DNA of 64,000 bases from Dirofilaria immitis (taxonomy: Eukaryota; Nematoda; Chromadorea; Rhabditida; Onchocercidae): the NCBI GenBank assembly GCA_024305405.1, contig JAKNDB010000104.1:558001-622000 (forward strand), given 5' to 3'. The translations under genes and the position numbers were made by a program. The notes beneath the pieces were generated by a model, which ran no database searches, was not told the DNA's origin, and was given only the letters and a program-made list of their open reading frames with translations. Shown here piece by piece: positions 26,745 to 40,700 of this stretch (within the stretch, counting starts at the first letter, position 1; the number at the start of each line of letters is the position of its first letter).

Positions 26745-29700
26745 TTAAGTAGGTTGTTTACCCTGCATTTCCTGTATGTTAATTGATTGTTGTTGTTCCT
26801 TATGATGATTATTATTAAATGCCATCGAAATGTTATTATTGTCGTTGTTGTTATTGTTGTTGCTGTTATTGTTGTTGTTATTGCTGATGCTATTGTTTTT
26901 GTTGTTAGTAATAGATGAATTAGGACGAAGAGCGTTAAACATATTATACGATGCTGCAAAAATTACTGCAATGTTAGTAAGATATAATTAATTAAAATGA
27001 ATAATTGCTTATTAACTTCATAACTATTAGTATGTGTAATTATACATTAATATTTTAAAAAAATGCCAAAATTTATGAAAATTAAAATTTATAAAAATTT
27101 TGCATAAAAGCTTTCGAAATGCTATGTGAATAGTTAATTTGAAGCAGTTATTTGCATTTGTAAATTAAAAATAATGATTGAAACAAAAGTGAGAATAGAT
27201 GTTCTGATGCTAAGATCTTGAAAAATTTTAACTATTCCATCGTGACCTCACGAGATTCCTTTATTGATCTTTGATCTAAGTTCATCTATTCATCCTATTC
27301 TCACATTTGTCATTCACAAATCATCATATTTTTAGCATAAAAAAGCAAAAACTTAAATTTAAAATAAGGCAAGCAAAAACAAAAAGCCTGATAATTTTAA
27401 GATAACAATTACCGCTTATGAAATATGATGCATATTCTGAAAAATATGTAAAAAATGAGAAAATTGTCTAAGTTTTCTTTTCAATTTTTAAAATAAAATA
27501 ATATGAATTTAGTATGTCTAAGAATTTAAAACAAGTATTCAAATTCTGGTTTCTATTTCTGTTTTTATGGTAGACTTCTTTATCAATTTCTAGCTTATCA
27601 ATAAATAATTGAAGCTAAAAGTATCCAATCTTCTTAGTACTAATTTTTTTCATTAAACAATAGCAACGCTTCATCATAGTTATTTTGCAAAATTACGAAA
27701 AAAATTTGAATCAGATAAACTTACTGGAAATATCAATACCTAAGCAAGTAACCCATTCACGAGCACTTATTTCACCATTCTTATTTAAATCACAATATTT
27801 TGTAAACTTTTTAGCGCAAGTTTTCGGCGTAACATGCTTCCTAAACTACACAAGTGGTATTATTATCAATTTATCAGATAAGAATTTCTCACATTTAAAC
27901 ATAAGAAATTTTAGATGTTTACCTATAAATGTTAACGGAATGTGATAATAATTTTTTCATTGTTAGGAGAATTTGAAAAGTTTCAGATTCATCCATTCAG
28001 TAAAATAAATCATTTATAACTAATTTTAACTTCATGATATATTTTGAAAAAAGATGTTACTATTAAACTATCTGCAAAGTTCGAAAAGGGACTTGTGATC
28101 AAGGCAAGTTAAAATAAGAAAATCAAGAGTAATGTTGAAAATGAAAAGTCATACCGGACAAGACGTCGTAATCCATTAAATTCCTTCGAACTTAATTGGC
28201 TATTCTTATCATTATCAAGCTCGCCAAACTTCCACAACAATATCTTTTATCAAATGATTGTGCTGCTCCACTTGTTCCTAAAAGCCAAATATAATGTATT
28301 AATCTTAGACTTATTAGAGGATTAGTTAATTGGCCCCAACAATCAATTAATCACTGTTACATTGTTGTTCATTTTTCTTGATATCCTCGCTAACTATATT
28401 AATTAATTTTAATTTAAAATAAAAGAATAGAATAGTTAATCGTGCTGTTTCAAATTCGTATTGGAACTTGAAATGGTAAGTTATAATTAAAATTAAAATA
28501 GGAGACGGAAACATGTTTGACGGTTTGAAAGCTCATTATTTTTAATTACTAAGAGTAATGATTAAAAAAAAAAAAAAAAAAGAAGAACGAATTCTCAGAA
28601 ACTTACGATGTAAAAATTGTTCGCTACGTTCATATTCTTTTTTGAAAATATTCAACAAATTGGCATTGAATGTCGATCGATCGGCTGTTGAACAAACTGC
28701 AAGTATTGTGATATTTATAGCAATTTCTAATTAAATTATATTGTTAACATTCAAAAGAGAATAAGTAATAATAAATGGTGTTGATGATGACAATTTCAAC
28801 CTTTTCATTTTTGAGACTAAACAAATTTGTAATTCAGAAAGGTAAAGGTCAAGAAGAATAAATTCTTTTGGCGATATTTGAAGAACATTTAGAGAAGATT
28901 TAATTCAATTAATTTCATTATAAAGATATTTTATTTGTTGTATAAATTATACCATTTAAGGATATTGCATCACCGTTACTTTTTCGATGTGAACGTCGTC
29001 CAATTTTTGTCTCTATAAATTGTTATCAGGATAATATAAATACTTCTTATCATGATATCCGTCTGTATTGCTTATGTTTCATTGATTCTTCTTTAAAACT
29101 TATTTATTTATTTGTTAAACAATATGCTAGTGACTTATGAAAATAATATATTTAGGCATGACAAATTTATGGGTTAGATATATCTGGCCGTAATCAATCA
29201 TTTTTAGAAAATCTGTGAAATAGAGGCCAAATTTGTTGAAATTTATTAGTAATATTAATTATAGATATAAAAATTTTCATTTTAAATATACATTATAAAA
29301 ACAAACTTTGCAAAAGATGACAATTCGGAATGCCATATCGTTTGGAGGTACTTGGTAACGGTCGTCCAAATCTCGTCACACACCAACAATAACCCGTACT
29401 TTTGTGACACTGTAATACCTATGTATTTTATGTTACCAATGATTACGAAGAGATGATTCTAGAAAATGCGCATTCGTCCTATCAAGTTAAAAAACAGTGT
29501 GCCACGTATCATAATCAAAGAGTACATGAATAGGAATAAAGTTTCACTCTTCAAAAATTATCTAATGATAAAAGATTTGATAATATAATGAATGATTGAG
29601 CAGATATAAAAACAAATTGCTTAATTTCAATGTTTATTTAATAAACATAAATAAACCTGTATGGTAGCATACGAACCATCCGTTGCGTTACATTCTGGTA

Positions 29701-30555
29701 CGTAAACTTCGCTGCTATTCATTTTTTCTCCGCTAATTTCAATTGATAGGACCGTTCTAGTTGACAACGTAAATTTTCTAAAATAATTTGCTTAGAATTC
29801 TAAATCATACGATCGTCCGAAAATTTACTTTTAAGAAATCGTATATTTTTCTTATCTCAACTTTATCATATTCGAAAACTTTTATCTCTCGAGAATATTA
29901 ATTTTGCTATAGAGAGTGAATTCAAAATCCATTTCGTATTGTTCATCCTTCATTTCTGATTATTAACCTTTAACTTACTAAGAATTCAAGAAGTTAAGAA
30001 CGGGACATACCGGGACACGGTCCAGAGAATTGTTTTTGACAGGATTACCATGACATATAGCGCGTTTTACTTCACAATATGAATTATAAGTTCTTCCATC
30101 ACTGCCACAAATTGGCTCCACGTTCATTTCCTCATAATTACATAATTTTTGCATAAAGCACTCCTCCTCTCCTTGCTAAATGTTTTGTAAATAAAACGAA
30201 ATTGAAGTAAAATGTTTATTAATTTTTATTTGAGTAAATAAAATTTAAAAAAATTAATTAGTACTTATCATTAAAAGATACGCATAATACGTTGAATATT
30301 TAAATTATCAATTAATTTTAGTCTTAAACAATTCCTAATTATATCAGTATGTGATAATTTATTCCTAACATCTTCTACATAGGAATAATAAAACATTTTA
30401 TATCAAAATATTCAAAATATTTTCAACATTATCATAAAAAAAAAACTTACAGATCGTTCGCTTTTAAGTTGTGCAATTGTAGTTAATGAGAATGCATTTG
30501 TACAAATACTACCCAAATTAATAATCAAATGGATAAGAAATAAGTAAATCAGCAT
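26745..30555 (-). CDS. secreted FS/Kazal-thyroglobulin-EC protein, SMOC family (long form) with Asn-rich tail
   Basis: Eight minus-strand exons (30451-30555, 30011-30175, 29657-29790, 29307-29409, 28607-28696, 28155-28277, 27725-27840, 26745-26953) encode about 348 residues. A signal peptide (LIYLFLIHLIINLGSICTNA) is followed by a follistatin/Kazal module (CGSDGRTYNSYCEVKRAIC). Next comes a thyroglobulin type-1 domain (RCQLERSYQLKLAE, VYVPECNATDGS, CHKSTGYCWCV), then an EC domain (ADRSTFNANLLNIFKKEY) with EF loops LDNDKNSQLSSKE and CDLNKNGEISAREW. The C-terminus is an Asn/Ser-rich stretch ending at TAA 26745. The domain order is that of vertebrate SMOC1/2 but with one TY domain instead of two. 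Exons 29657-29790 and 28155-28277 each need one extra base (plus-strand T runs 29722-29727 and 28245-28248); then every phase closes. The donor of exon 2 is uncertain: the strong GTATGT leaves the sixth Kazal Cys out, while a weaker site six bases later includes it. Confidence 0.85.
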
Positions 30556-33500
30556 TGTTTGTAGATGATTTCGAGCCTAATAGGCTATCCAATCCACCAT
30601 ATGATAATTTTGGATGTTGATTGATTAAAAGCACTTTCATACATTATCATTGAATCAAGCAAATCAAAATATACAGATAAAATAGAGAAATCTGAAATTG
30701 ATGAAAATATTGAAACATAAGATTGTGATTTAATGAAGATTGAGAATGGAACATCATTTATTTAATATATTGCAATCATTCGGATCAATTAAGATTCTTA
30801 GCAAGTGTAATCATATCCATAATTTCTAATTTCTAAATTATAAATGCAATCATCCATGAATCTCTTAGAACAATTTTTTTGTTGAAGCTCTTAATCTTTA
30901 TTACAATTATAAATAAATTGAGAAATTAAAGAATCACGAAAGGGAATATCAGATTTGAGCAATTGTTACCTAAATGGAGATAATTATCATATTTATGAAG
31001 AATTTTCAATTATTTCCATTTATTGATTCTTTTAAAACCATTTTCAGAAAAAAAAAGGAAAAAAAAAACGAAGCAGAAATCTTGTTGAGATTGACCATCT
31101 GTCCTTTTGAATTAAAAGAGAAATAAATAGTAAAAATAAAAAGTACAATTCTTCCTTGTAAATTACTTTAAAAAATAAATGAAAGATTTTTTTGAGTAAC
31201 AAATTTACATTCCAATGGAACTATCTAAATAATATTAATTTTTCCGTCTTTTTCATTTTAATATATTATACAGTATGTATCATATACTGTATGTATCATA
31301 TATTATAAATGCAATATGTACTATACATTAAATAATATTATATAAAATTCATTATCGTAATACCGTATATTATTTGTTACTGTATTTGGATATATATCTA
31401 TATATTATAAATGACAAAATATAATATATTACATGTATGGCATTATATATTTACATATATTAATGGAAACAATTACAGTACTTTATTTTGTAGCTTATTA
31501 TTTATTTATAATATTGTTCGTATTAGTAACGAATAAAAAGATTTTAGTAGTAGAAATTAAAATTAGTATTATTTTAGGTTTTTGATTTCAGCGTCAAAAG
31601 TTTGAGAAGACGAATAGAAATGAAGAAATTATCATTTCATTACTAAATACGATAAAAGAGGCAGCTGTTTAGAGTTGGCGAACATATGCCAAGAAGGTAG
31701 TTGAGGTATTTGAAATAGGGTTTTTTTTATTTAATTAATTACTCGAACAGAAAGAGCCGGAAGACGATCATCTTTTTTTTAAAATTTGATTGAATTTGAT
31801 GATTAGAAAGGAAAAAAAAATTGTAGTTAAGATAAATTACTTCAATTTTGCTACCTAATCAAATTTTTCGCTAAGCTAATTTTGATACTTTTCCAGAGAT
31901 ATTTGTTTACTTTCGTATTTATAATAATCATAAAATTGTTGATTAATTAATTATTTATTTTGCAATATTGATATAATTAGTCAAAAAATTAATTTCGAAA
32001 CAATTTCAACAGATAGAGTTGTTCATTCTTGAGATTTTCCCATATATAGAAATGAGAGAAATTTATGGATAGATACCATTTGTAAGAGTCAAATGAAAAT
32101 TCCTGTCCATCCTAAATGTTTTGGTAATTTTGGTTGTGAGAATTTTTATGATTCATTTTGACGATGCCATTTAGATCAAATTGTCTGAGTATAGATTTGA
32201 AAATATACAAATATGATAATAATATTTTGTCAATTCAAAATAGAATAAATCTAAAAAAACTAGAATGATTTCCTTTTATGAAACAATTTGAGAAGTTTTC
32301 TTAAATAAAATGTGACAAAAATTAACTAACTTTCAGCATATTTAAATATATTTAAGTAAAATTAAAACGGAAAGAATCATATTACTTCCAAATAAAAAAA
32401 AGCATCAAAGTCCTTCAGAATCAGAAACCAACTGACAAAAAATACAAAATAATCCCTATAGTATTAATATTGATCTCTTCTCATATGACGCTCGTTGTTA
32501 TTTTTTTCTAAATAAAAAAACTTGGAAATTTAAAGATAATCCTGAAATTTTCTATAATATCTTATAATAATCTTTTCAAATATAATGCAGAAATTATTAC
32601 TGATATCAGAATTTAATTCAACTATATTCATCTCTTTATTAATTTTCCACATTAATTTTTTATATTATGGTTTCAGAAGTATTTCTGAAACTTTACTAAA
32701 TATTGAATGAAAATAAATGTTATTACTGATGGGAAGTATACGTTAGGAATCCGATATGATGAAATTGCAAAAAAAATAATTTCAACAGCAGAAATGAATG
32801 ATCATAACTTAAGTGTCGATATAATAAAATATGTTTTAATTGCGTATCATCACGATTGTTTTTGAGATAATCGTGGTGGAATTCAACGCCTGAAATGAGT
32901 CGAATGTTAATTATAACTAATTAGAAATTCAAAATCTGTGAGAAATGAATAATTTTGAATTTTATTTCAAGCAATGAATTATATAAATAAAGTTAAACTT
33001 TTAATCAATCACATTTTACAATGAGCATTGTCAATGGAAAATTAAATTTAACATACAGTCATCTAGCGCAACAAACTTTTCCAATGAGAAAAACATGAAT
33101 TAGACGTGAATTGTATGTGATATCACAAAGCATTCTAATGGAGATTAAATTGAATTACATATAGACCAGTGCAAAACAATGATATTGATCACGTATCTCA
33201 ATAAAAATGCTCATAGTACTTTCATGAAATAAAATTTCAACGAAAACGTTTATCACGCGATACTGGTGTACAATTGCAGATATCCTTTTATCGCAATATG
33301 ATTACGCTAAAAGCGATAATTTACGTAAAGCTATTTCATGAAGAAAATCGCATTTTTAGAAATTGTAAACGACAATTCAACAAACAAGGAAATAATCTGA
33401 AAATTTTGCATATTCCTATATTTAACAAAAACAAAAAATAAAACTTTGCAACTATATGTGAAAGTAAGAGATTATATGAAATATAATTTGCTGCTAATTT

Positions 33501-34200
33501 TACAAAGTTTTTTTCTTTGAAACAGTACGATCGTGAACTAGGACGTAGGAAACTTGATTGCATATAATTTATGAACTTTATTAAATCGCAAATATCGTTT
33601 TTTGAACAAAATGAATATTCTGGCATTTAGCATCGTTAATAATTGTGAAAATGGATATTCTGACATTTGCATCTTTAATTTTAATTAACATAACTGTTAA
33701 CCTATTGTTGCTTGAATTTTGAAATGATACTATGATTCAATGCCATGATTGCGCGAAGTAAATATCAAATTTTTTTTTACAAATAATGAAGTTTTGGTCC
33801 AGCAAAGCCTAAATCATAAAGAGATATTGGATTAAAATAAACAAAATTTATCGGAGAAGATAAACCCTTATAAATTAAAATTTACATATCGGTTGCTGCT
33901 AATATCAGAGAATCGGAAATTTTCAATTTTTCTTTTCTTTACTTTTCAGCGGAAGTTCTTTATTGAAATAACCGTAATATTTCAAATATGCTTTGAGCAT
34001 TGTAACAAAAACATTGCTAAATAATAATTACCACTCATAATAGTTAATTTAACTAAATCCGAAAAAATATCGTGAAATTGAATCTTTTGGCCTTTGACCT
34101 TCATTATTAGCAAATTTTCTCATTATCCCATTTCTACACTTCATCTCAAATAGTAACGAACTATTTTCCGTATTAATGCTACTGTACAATAGAAAATTTT

Positions 34201-34480
34201 GGATGAAAAAAATACAATGATCAAAATTTGACGCAACCTGATATAATTGTAAACTATGCAAAACATCATATTCTCTTTTTCTATTATCAGATTATTCCCA
34301 TCGTTAGCAAAATCATAATTTTTCATGATGATCTTTCACCTCTTTATTCATCATCATCTAACTCTGCATCTTTTAATAATTTCAGATGGTATCGGATAAG
34401 CTCAAGTATAAATATTATCGCGTAATTTTAGAGATTAGGGATGAAAAAGTAGTACAATGATCAAAAATTGGCGCAACCTG
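34201..34480. repeat. imperfect ~40-bp direct repeat pair about 240 bp apart
   Basis: 34201-34240 and 34439-34480 both run from GGATGAAAAA through TACAATGATCAAAA to GCAACCTG, with a few differences. They flank about 200 bp of AT-rich DNA. This could be a decayed mobile element or a local duplication. Confidence 0.7.
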
Positions 34481-34489
34481 GATGGGAGA

Positions 34490-34740
34490 TAATTTAGCGT
34501 GGCGGGAAATGAGACGGGAGGGATGATTGCTGAGAGATGATATTCTCTTGTATATCTTCAAGACATATAATGTTTTTTTCTTTCATTCTTCGAAAGGTAA
34601 TCATCCAAAATTCTGATGGTTGCTTTTGCCTGTCTGGGACAAGATGGCACCCGACGGCGCCGATACCATGTTCATCCACGACATATACCCATGATGTTCA
34701 TGTCGTCGATAAAGTTATCGCGACGACTATTTCTTGTATC
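34490..34740. other. GC-richer island in the gene-poor region
   Basis: Composition changes sharply here, with clusters such as GACGGCGCCGAT and ATCGCGACGAC against an AT-rich background. A short open frame exists on each strand (34537-34803 plus, 34494-34679 minus). Neither has recognised homology or clear splice partners. It could be an isolated exon of an unseen gene or a conserved control element. Confidence 0.35.
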
Positions 34741-37700
34741 TTTATTAATGTACTGATAATGATGGTATCAGTGGTATCACTAGTAGTGAAAGTAAAAGTA
34801 TAAATCAACTTGAGATGGGCAACAAAATAATGCATTGCAATTTGAATCTCGATGAATCTCAAGAATGCTTAAGGGGATGACAAAAAGCTTTTTCTAACAG
34901 CAAATCAGTAACCTGCTTTAATCGGTGAACCTGCAATTTATCGTAACAGTATCTGCGGTCTTTACATCAATACAGTATCATTCATATTAATAAGAAATAA
35001 GAAAATAAGATCGAAAATTTGCTGTAAAAAAGCCAAATCATGGAAGAGAAGGAAAAGAGAATGAGTGAGAGGATGAATTTCGAAATTGAAATTTTATAAA
35101 AAGGTCAACAAATTTGTTGACAAATAAATCATCGCATTGTTACATCAAAATGCAATTCATTCAACAAAGAATTAATTGTCTTTGCAATGAATTATTATGA
35201 TCGAACAAATGAAACCGAAAAGACCTAATCATTCTGCTTTAATAATAAACTTTCAGCTGATTTCTTAACCTTTCAATAATTTTTGGTTTGCTGTTGGAAA
35301 AAGTTTTTTTGCTATGAAAAGTTCACTTTTCATGATGAGCTCTGAAATATGTATCATATCATATTAAAATATGGGAATAGGCTAGCTTCTTAAATTATAT
35401 TATTCATGAAGTAGATTGAGGATAAACTTCGGAACTTTTGAATTTTATGATCAAATTTGAATGATTCGAAGTCCAATATTCAGGAATAACATTTGCCGGT
35501 TTAACGTCGAGATCATAGTCTTTAATATTTTGCAAACATAAATGTTGTCATGGTAATGAAAAGTCAATTTAAGATGTTAACTTTTTCTTAGAAAAAATAT
35601 CATTTTTTAATTATCTAACATTTTTTTAAAAATACTTTCAGTAAAGTAAAATGAGAACTTTTTTGCCCATACAGTTAGTTGTCAAACATTTTCTTTAGGA
35701 TGAAAGGTAATATGAAACTTCTGATGGACATTTTATACTTCTTTTCTCGTTCTTCTCCTTCATTCTATAAATAAAACAGCACGTCTTCATTTCACGCATT
35801 CCACGTAAAACACTGTTGCAATGCTTCCTGCAAATTGAATTCAGTATGATAACAGAGAAATTAAAATTAATTAAATAAATTGTTCAAGATGACGAATCAA
35901 TTCGATTATTTGAATTTGGTGAATCTTATCAATCGGTATAAAGCTCTAACTGTGAATCGACAAATTATAATCGAATATTTCAGTTCTAATATTGATTTAT
36001 ATCAATAAATCGATATATCTAGAAAAGCGTATTTGTTCTGATCATTTTTAACATCTCCATTTGCGACCATATTTGAACTTACAATCACTTAGGTCAACAT
36101 GAATATTGTTTGAATAGGAATTTTTTTCTCAAAAGATTTTCCGTCTTTAAGAATTCAACAAATCTGAAATGTGATATTTCTAGGATTCTTACGAATACTT
36201 TTATTTCAATCTAAGGTACTGTATAAATTTGAAAAAAATTTGCGAGATAGATTTGCAAGAAAAGGGAGGAAAGAGAGAAAAAAACAGATAGAAAGAAAAT
36301 ATTAAAAATGAAAAATTTGAATCGCCTGAACTGTTCAGAAAGGAGTACAGAAACGATGATAACAATCTCTTCGAAAGTGTGCTTCTTTTATAATGAGCAC
36401 ACTTTTTGTCATTTTCAGTTGATATATTATCGACAAGAATTCCAACAGAACTTCAACATCTGATTTATTATGTATCAGACAAATAAAAATGATGAAAAGA
36501 GGTAACTTCATTAAATACCTGAAAGCAATTTCTTTCAACATTCACTATTTAACTAATAAATTTAATTTATATGAAACATTTCCGTCTGAAGAAAATCAAA
36601 ATAACTTATCACAGAAATTACTCTATTATCTTATTATTTGCACATAAAATTATTTTTGTTATCATTTAAACATAAATGACGACAATAATATAATACAATG
36701 ATAATTACATAATATGAATAAAAATATATGATGTAATAAAACAGAATAATCATCATTTGTATTTTGAATTTTTGGTTGCGAATTCTATATATCAGAAGAA
36801 TTTCATGGCGCATTCAATGCAATAGAATTTCAGAAGACAACCAAACTTTTTTATTTTTACTGAGTAAAACATATGATATGATTATTTTGTTTAATTCTGT
36901 CAATTGATTTTGTTAATTACAAATCGTTCAAATGATATTATAATTAAATTACTAAATAGAAAAATGCCAAAAAGATACTGCTTCTTAAAGAATTTGTGAA
37001 GTATTATTATTAATAATTTTAGGACTTAGAATGAATATTTCAATAAGTTGGAATAATTTGATGTTGGCATCAATGTATAACAAATATTGCAAAATACAGG
37101 AATCCTGAAAATCAATGGAATTACTCCGTGATTGCATGATTGGATTCAGCACAATATAATACTTTGATGTTTTTTCATTATCATCATTATCATCCCTCAT
37201 CTAAAATGATAATCCGAATGTAATATTTTGCAAACGAGATTCGATATTGATTTCCATCTATTTCCTCTCCGTCAACTAATTCATATAATGGAATCTGTTC
37301 CAAAATTTAATGAGTTAAATTAAGCCTATGCTGGTAGCCAAGCATGTCCAGCTTTACTCAATAACACATTGAAAATAAAATGTTTTTCCGGCATTATTGT
37401 TCTAAAGAGCCAAGATGGCCTCGGAGCAAAATTATAACAAAAGCCATAAAAACATTTTGAGTTCCGAGTGGTCTCATATTAGAACGAAAAAAAAGAAAAA
37501 AACTCATAAATTTTCTTTCGTTTTAATCGGTCTACAAATGTTATGCCTATTATAAATTACTATATTTTAAAAAATTCGCTTTCATTTCTTCCCCTTTATG
37601 CAAATCAATCTTAGAATTACACAAATTTTCATTCTTCCTACTTTATTACGATACGGAAACTTTTTTTTATGAAATTTTGAGAAAAAATAAAGAAACTTTG

Positions 37701-40700
37701 GTTTTTGAGGAAAGCGATGAATTAATGAATTAATTACCCAACAAATTATATTCAAAAAATTAAAAATTTTTAATTTTACAACCAAAAACTATCATCTTAG
37801 TACCACTAATTCTGTTATTTATTTTTTCTTTTAATAATTTGTTAAATAATATAATAAATAGTTTTTAAAAAATTTTAATTTAAAATTTTTATTTAATCTA
37901 TAAGCATATATCATAAGGATGATTAGAGTAAAAGATATAATTGAAATTTGAATTAAATCAAACTGTTTATAAAATATCAAACAGAATGAACAAATAATTA
38001 TTCATTATCAAATGACTTATTTTTAGTTGAAAATGATTTCATTTCAATTTCAAATTATTTTGGATGAAATAAACAGCATTACTTGAGAGAGAAAAGAGCA
38101 AGATGATATGTCGATAAAAATATTTGATCGCATATAATAAAATGATAAATTTTAATGCTTGCCTTTTCTCATGTACTTTTCTTCTCAGCTTTTTCAGACT
38201 CTCGAATCTTTAATATTTTATCAAAAATTAAAAAACGAATGAAATTTTCATATAATATCTAATCTCGACTGCTCGTAAGCTTATGTTGAAGTTTAATTTT
38301 TGTCCAGAAAATTGCAAATATTTTTAAATAAAATTAGGAAATTTTTCGTCATTTCTTAAAAATGATATTCTCTTTTATTTTAAAATTTCAATTATAATAA
38401 AAAACGTGAATTGGCTTTTTTGGCCTTTTTTTCTCGACATTTTTCTTAAAATTTGGTATAGAATTTTATGTTATAATAAAACTTTCCTCCTTTACATTAT
38501 TCAATTTTAGGCTCTGTAAATATAATCACGTCATTTTCACATTATACTGTGTTGAAGACTGAAAGGTAAATATTCGTTAAAGGCCTATATTTTCATTCAT
38601 CTCTCCAAAAACATTTCCTTCTGTCTTACTTTCAGGATCAAAATTGGTCGGTCACTTCGGTAATGGATCCCTTTAACAAAGTTGAATTCCTCTTCAATTT
38701 GAATAGCAATATATTATCCATTTTCTTTCCTTTAAAAAAAATTATTTTATTGTAGACAAAAAAGAGAATGTAAAATTTATCCTTCAATTTAATTTGGTCA
38801 GTCAGGAAATGATTAAAACGATATTTGATAATATATTATTAACTGAGTTTCAATATTTATATAACTAAAATATCGCATAATTTGTAACATTTATCAACTA
38901 GAAATTTTATATCCTGCAGAAATTTGAAATAAAAAAGTTCTTGAAAGCAGAAAAAGTATTGCAGGTATGAAATCATCTTGAAATTTAAATCATCAAATCA
39001 ATCAGAGATTTAAATCATCAATTAGAGATTTATTGTATTTTTTATTAAAGAAAATTCGAATTATACATCTAGATATTTCTGCGTGATATAATTTGTAATA
39101 TTTTGCAATTTGCATAATTATTCCAGAAGTACTTCATTTCTAACTTTTTTAATCTTATTCCCGAAAAAAATGTTCGTCTATTGATCCGATATTTAATACC
39201 ATATCCGGTGTATTGTTATCCATGATAAGTTCGAGAAAAAAACGAGAAGTTTCTTCAAAATTTGTTTTGAAAAATTCGAACTTTGGTTCATCGCCAATGA
39301 GCAAAAGACGAAGAAGAAGGGGAGGACGAAAAGCTGAAAATTGAAATGTTAAGCATTTTTTTGCAGTATCGTATGAGAGGGTGAATATAAGTTTTTATTC
39401 TGATTAGGCTGAAACTTTGAAGTGACTAAATTTAAAAGAGACAAATATTTCGTCAATGATAAAATAAAATTGTTAGCTATAAGATGTGAATTGCTATAAG
39501 GTTTGTCTTCTTTAGGAATGATTAACCTTTAATCTTATTTTAGTGAAATTCACTTCAATCATTTCAATCGTTTACATATTATATCTGCAAAGTATTATTA
39601 GCTACAAAATCTCCCATTGGAACTTTTCAATTTTGATAATTTATTTTAAAAAGTGAAAAAGAAAAAGTTACAGTTATTGTTCATTTTTCATCATTTATGC
39701 TTTTATAATTTAATATAAAAGTATTAATATGTTACTTTTGAAAAGCAAATATGCATAAATATATGAAATATGACATTTTCATTAATGATCAATGTCACTG
39801 TTTCCAATTTACTTTTTCAATTTTCGTTTTTTTTTCCTTTTTTTTAATATTCAACTTAGTTAATACTTTATTGATTTATTTTTCTTTTATTTTAAAATAC
39901 TCAAATGATTAACAGGAAGATGACCATATGTCTTTCTGCAATTTGCAATATCACACGAAGATAAATCAGAAAATTCGAAACTTTCTCATTCTTGGATAAA
40001 TCTTTTCAATTCGAGATTATTACAATCATATGTCATTCATTGTCCTTCGATTTTGAAGTCATTTATTTTCGCAAACTTAATGTCTCAAGGAATCAGTTTT
40101 TTCTGATATTTTTTAATTGAAATTCTATTACCAAGTAAATGTTCATTTTAATTGGAAATTGATAAGTTTTAAGAAATTTCGGACAATTTTTTAAGTTGTT
40201 CTTGACGAAATTTACTTCTTTTTATTCAACCTTCTTCTAACTGATTGTTGTTTGTAAATTTAAGAATTGATAAGATTCTAGCAGAAGATTAGAAAAATAG
40301 TTAAAATTACAATAAAAATCATCCTCAGCTATTTTGCATTGATAATGCTTTATCAGTATTATGAAATAGGAAAAATATTTTTATAACGAAGTGTAACATG
40401 TTATTTTTGTTCGAAAATTTCTTGCATTTTGTAAATTTTTTCTCTTAAATCTTGATTTTAATGAGAATATTTGATTGACATTAATTTTTTATTCAATTTC
40501 TTAATATGATTTCAGTTGGGGTCGTAAAAAAACATGAAATTATATTTTTGAAGAAATTATAATATTTCAAAAGTAAATAAAGATGAATTGAAATATTTTT
40601 AATTGCATAATTTTAATAACCAATATTTGTGAGAAATAGCAAAATATTCGAAGAATTTTTATCCAAAGTTCTTTTGAAACAAAAATATCATAACAATGAT

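Noticed and set aside
21285..30555. Idea that both SMOC-like segments form one gene
   Set aside because: Each has its own signal peptide, its own EC domain and its own stop codon, and phases close within each set separately.
26745..30555. Idea that the long SMOC gene is a pseudogene because of two frameshifts
   Set aside because: Both breaks are single-base losses in homopolymers, splice sites and cysteines are intact, and the same type of break occurs in essential neighbours such as PIH1D1 and YIPF5.
34537..34803. Open frame over the GC island read as a gene
   Set aside because: No domain, no signal of splicing to neighbours, and an equally long frame on the other strand. Kept only as a compositional feature.
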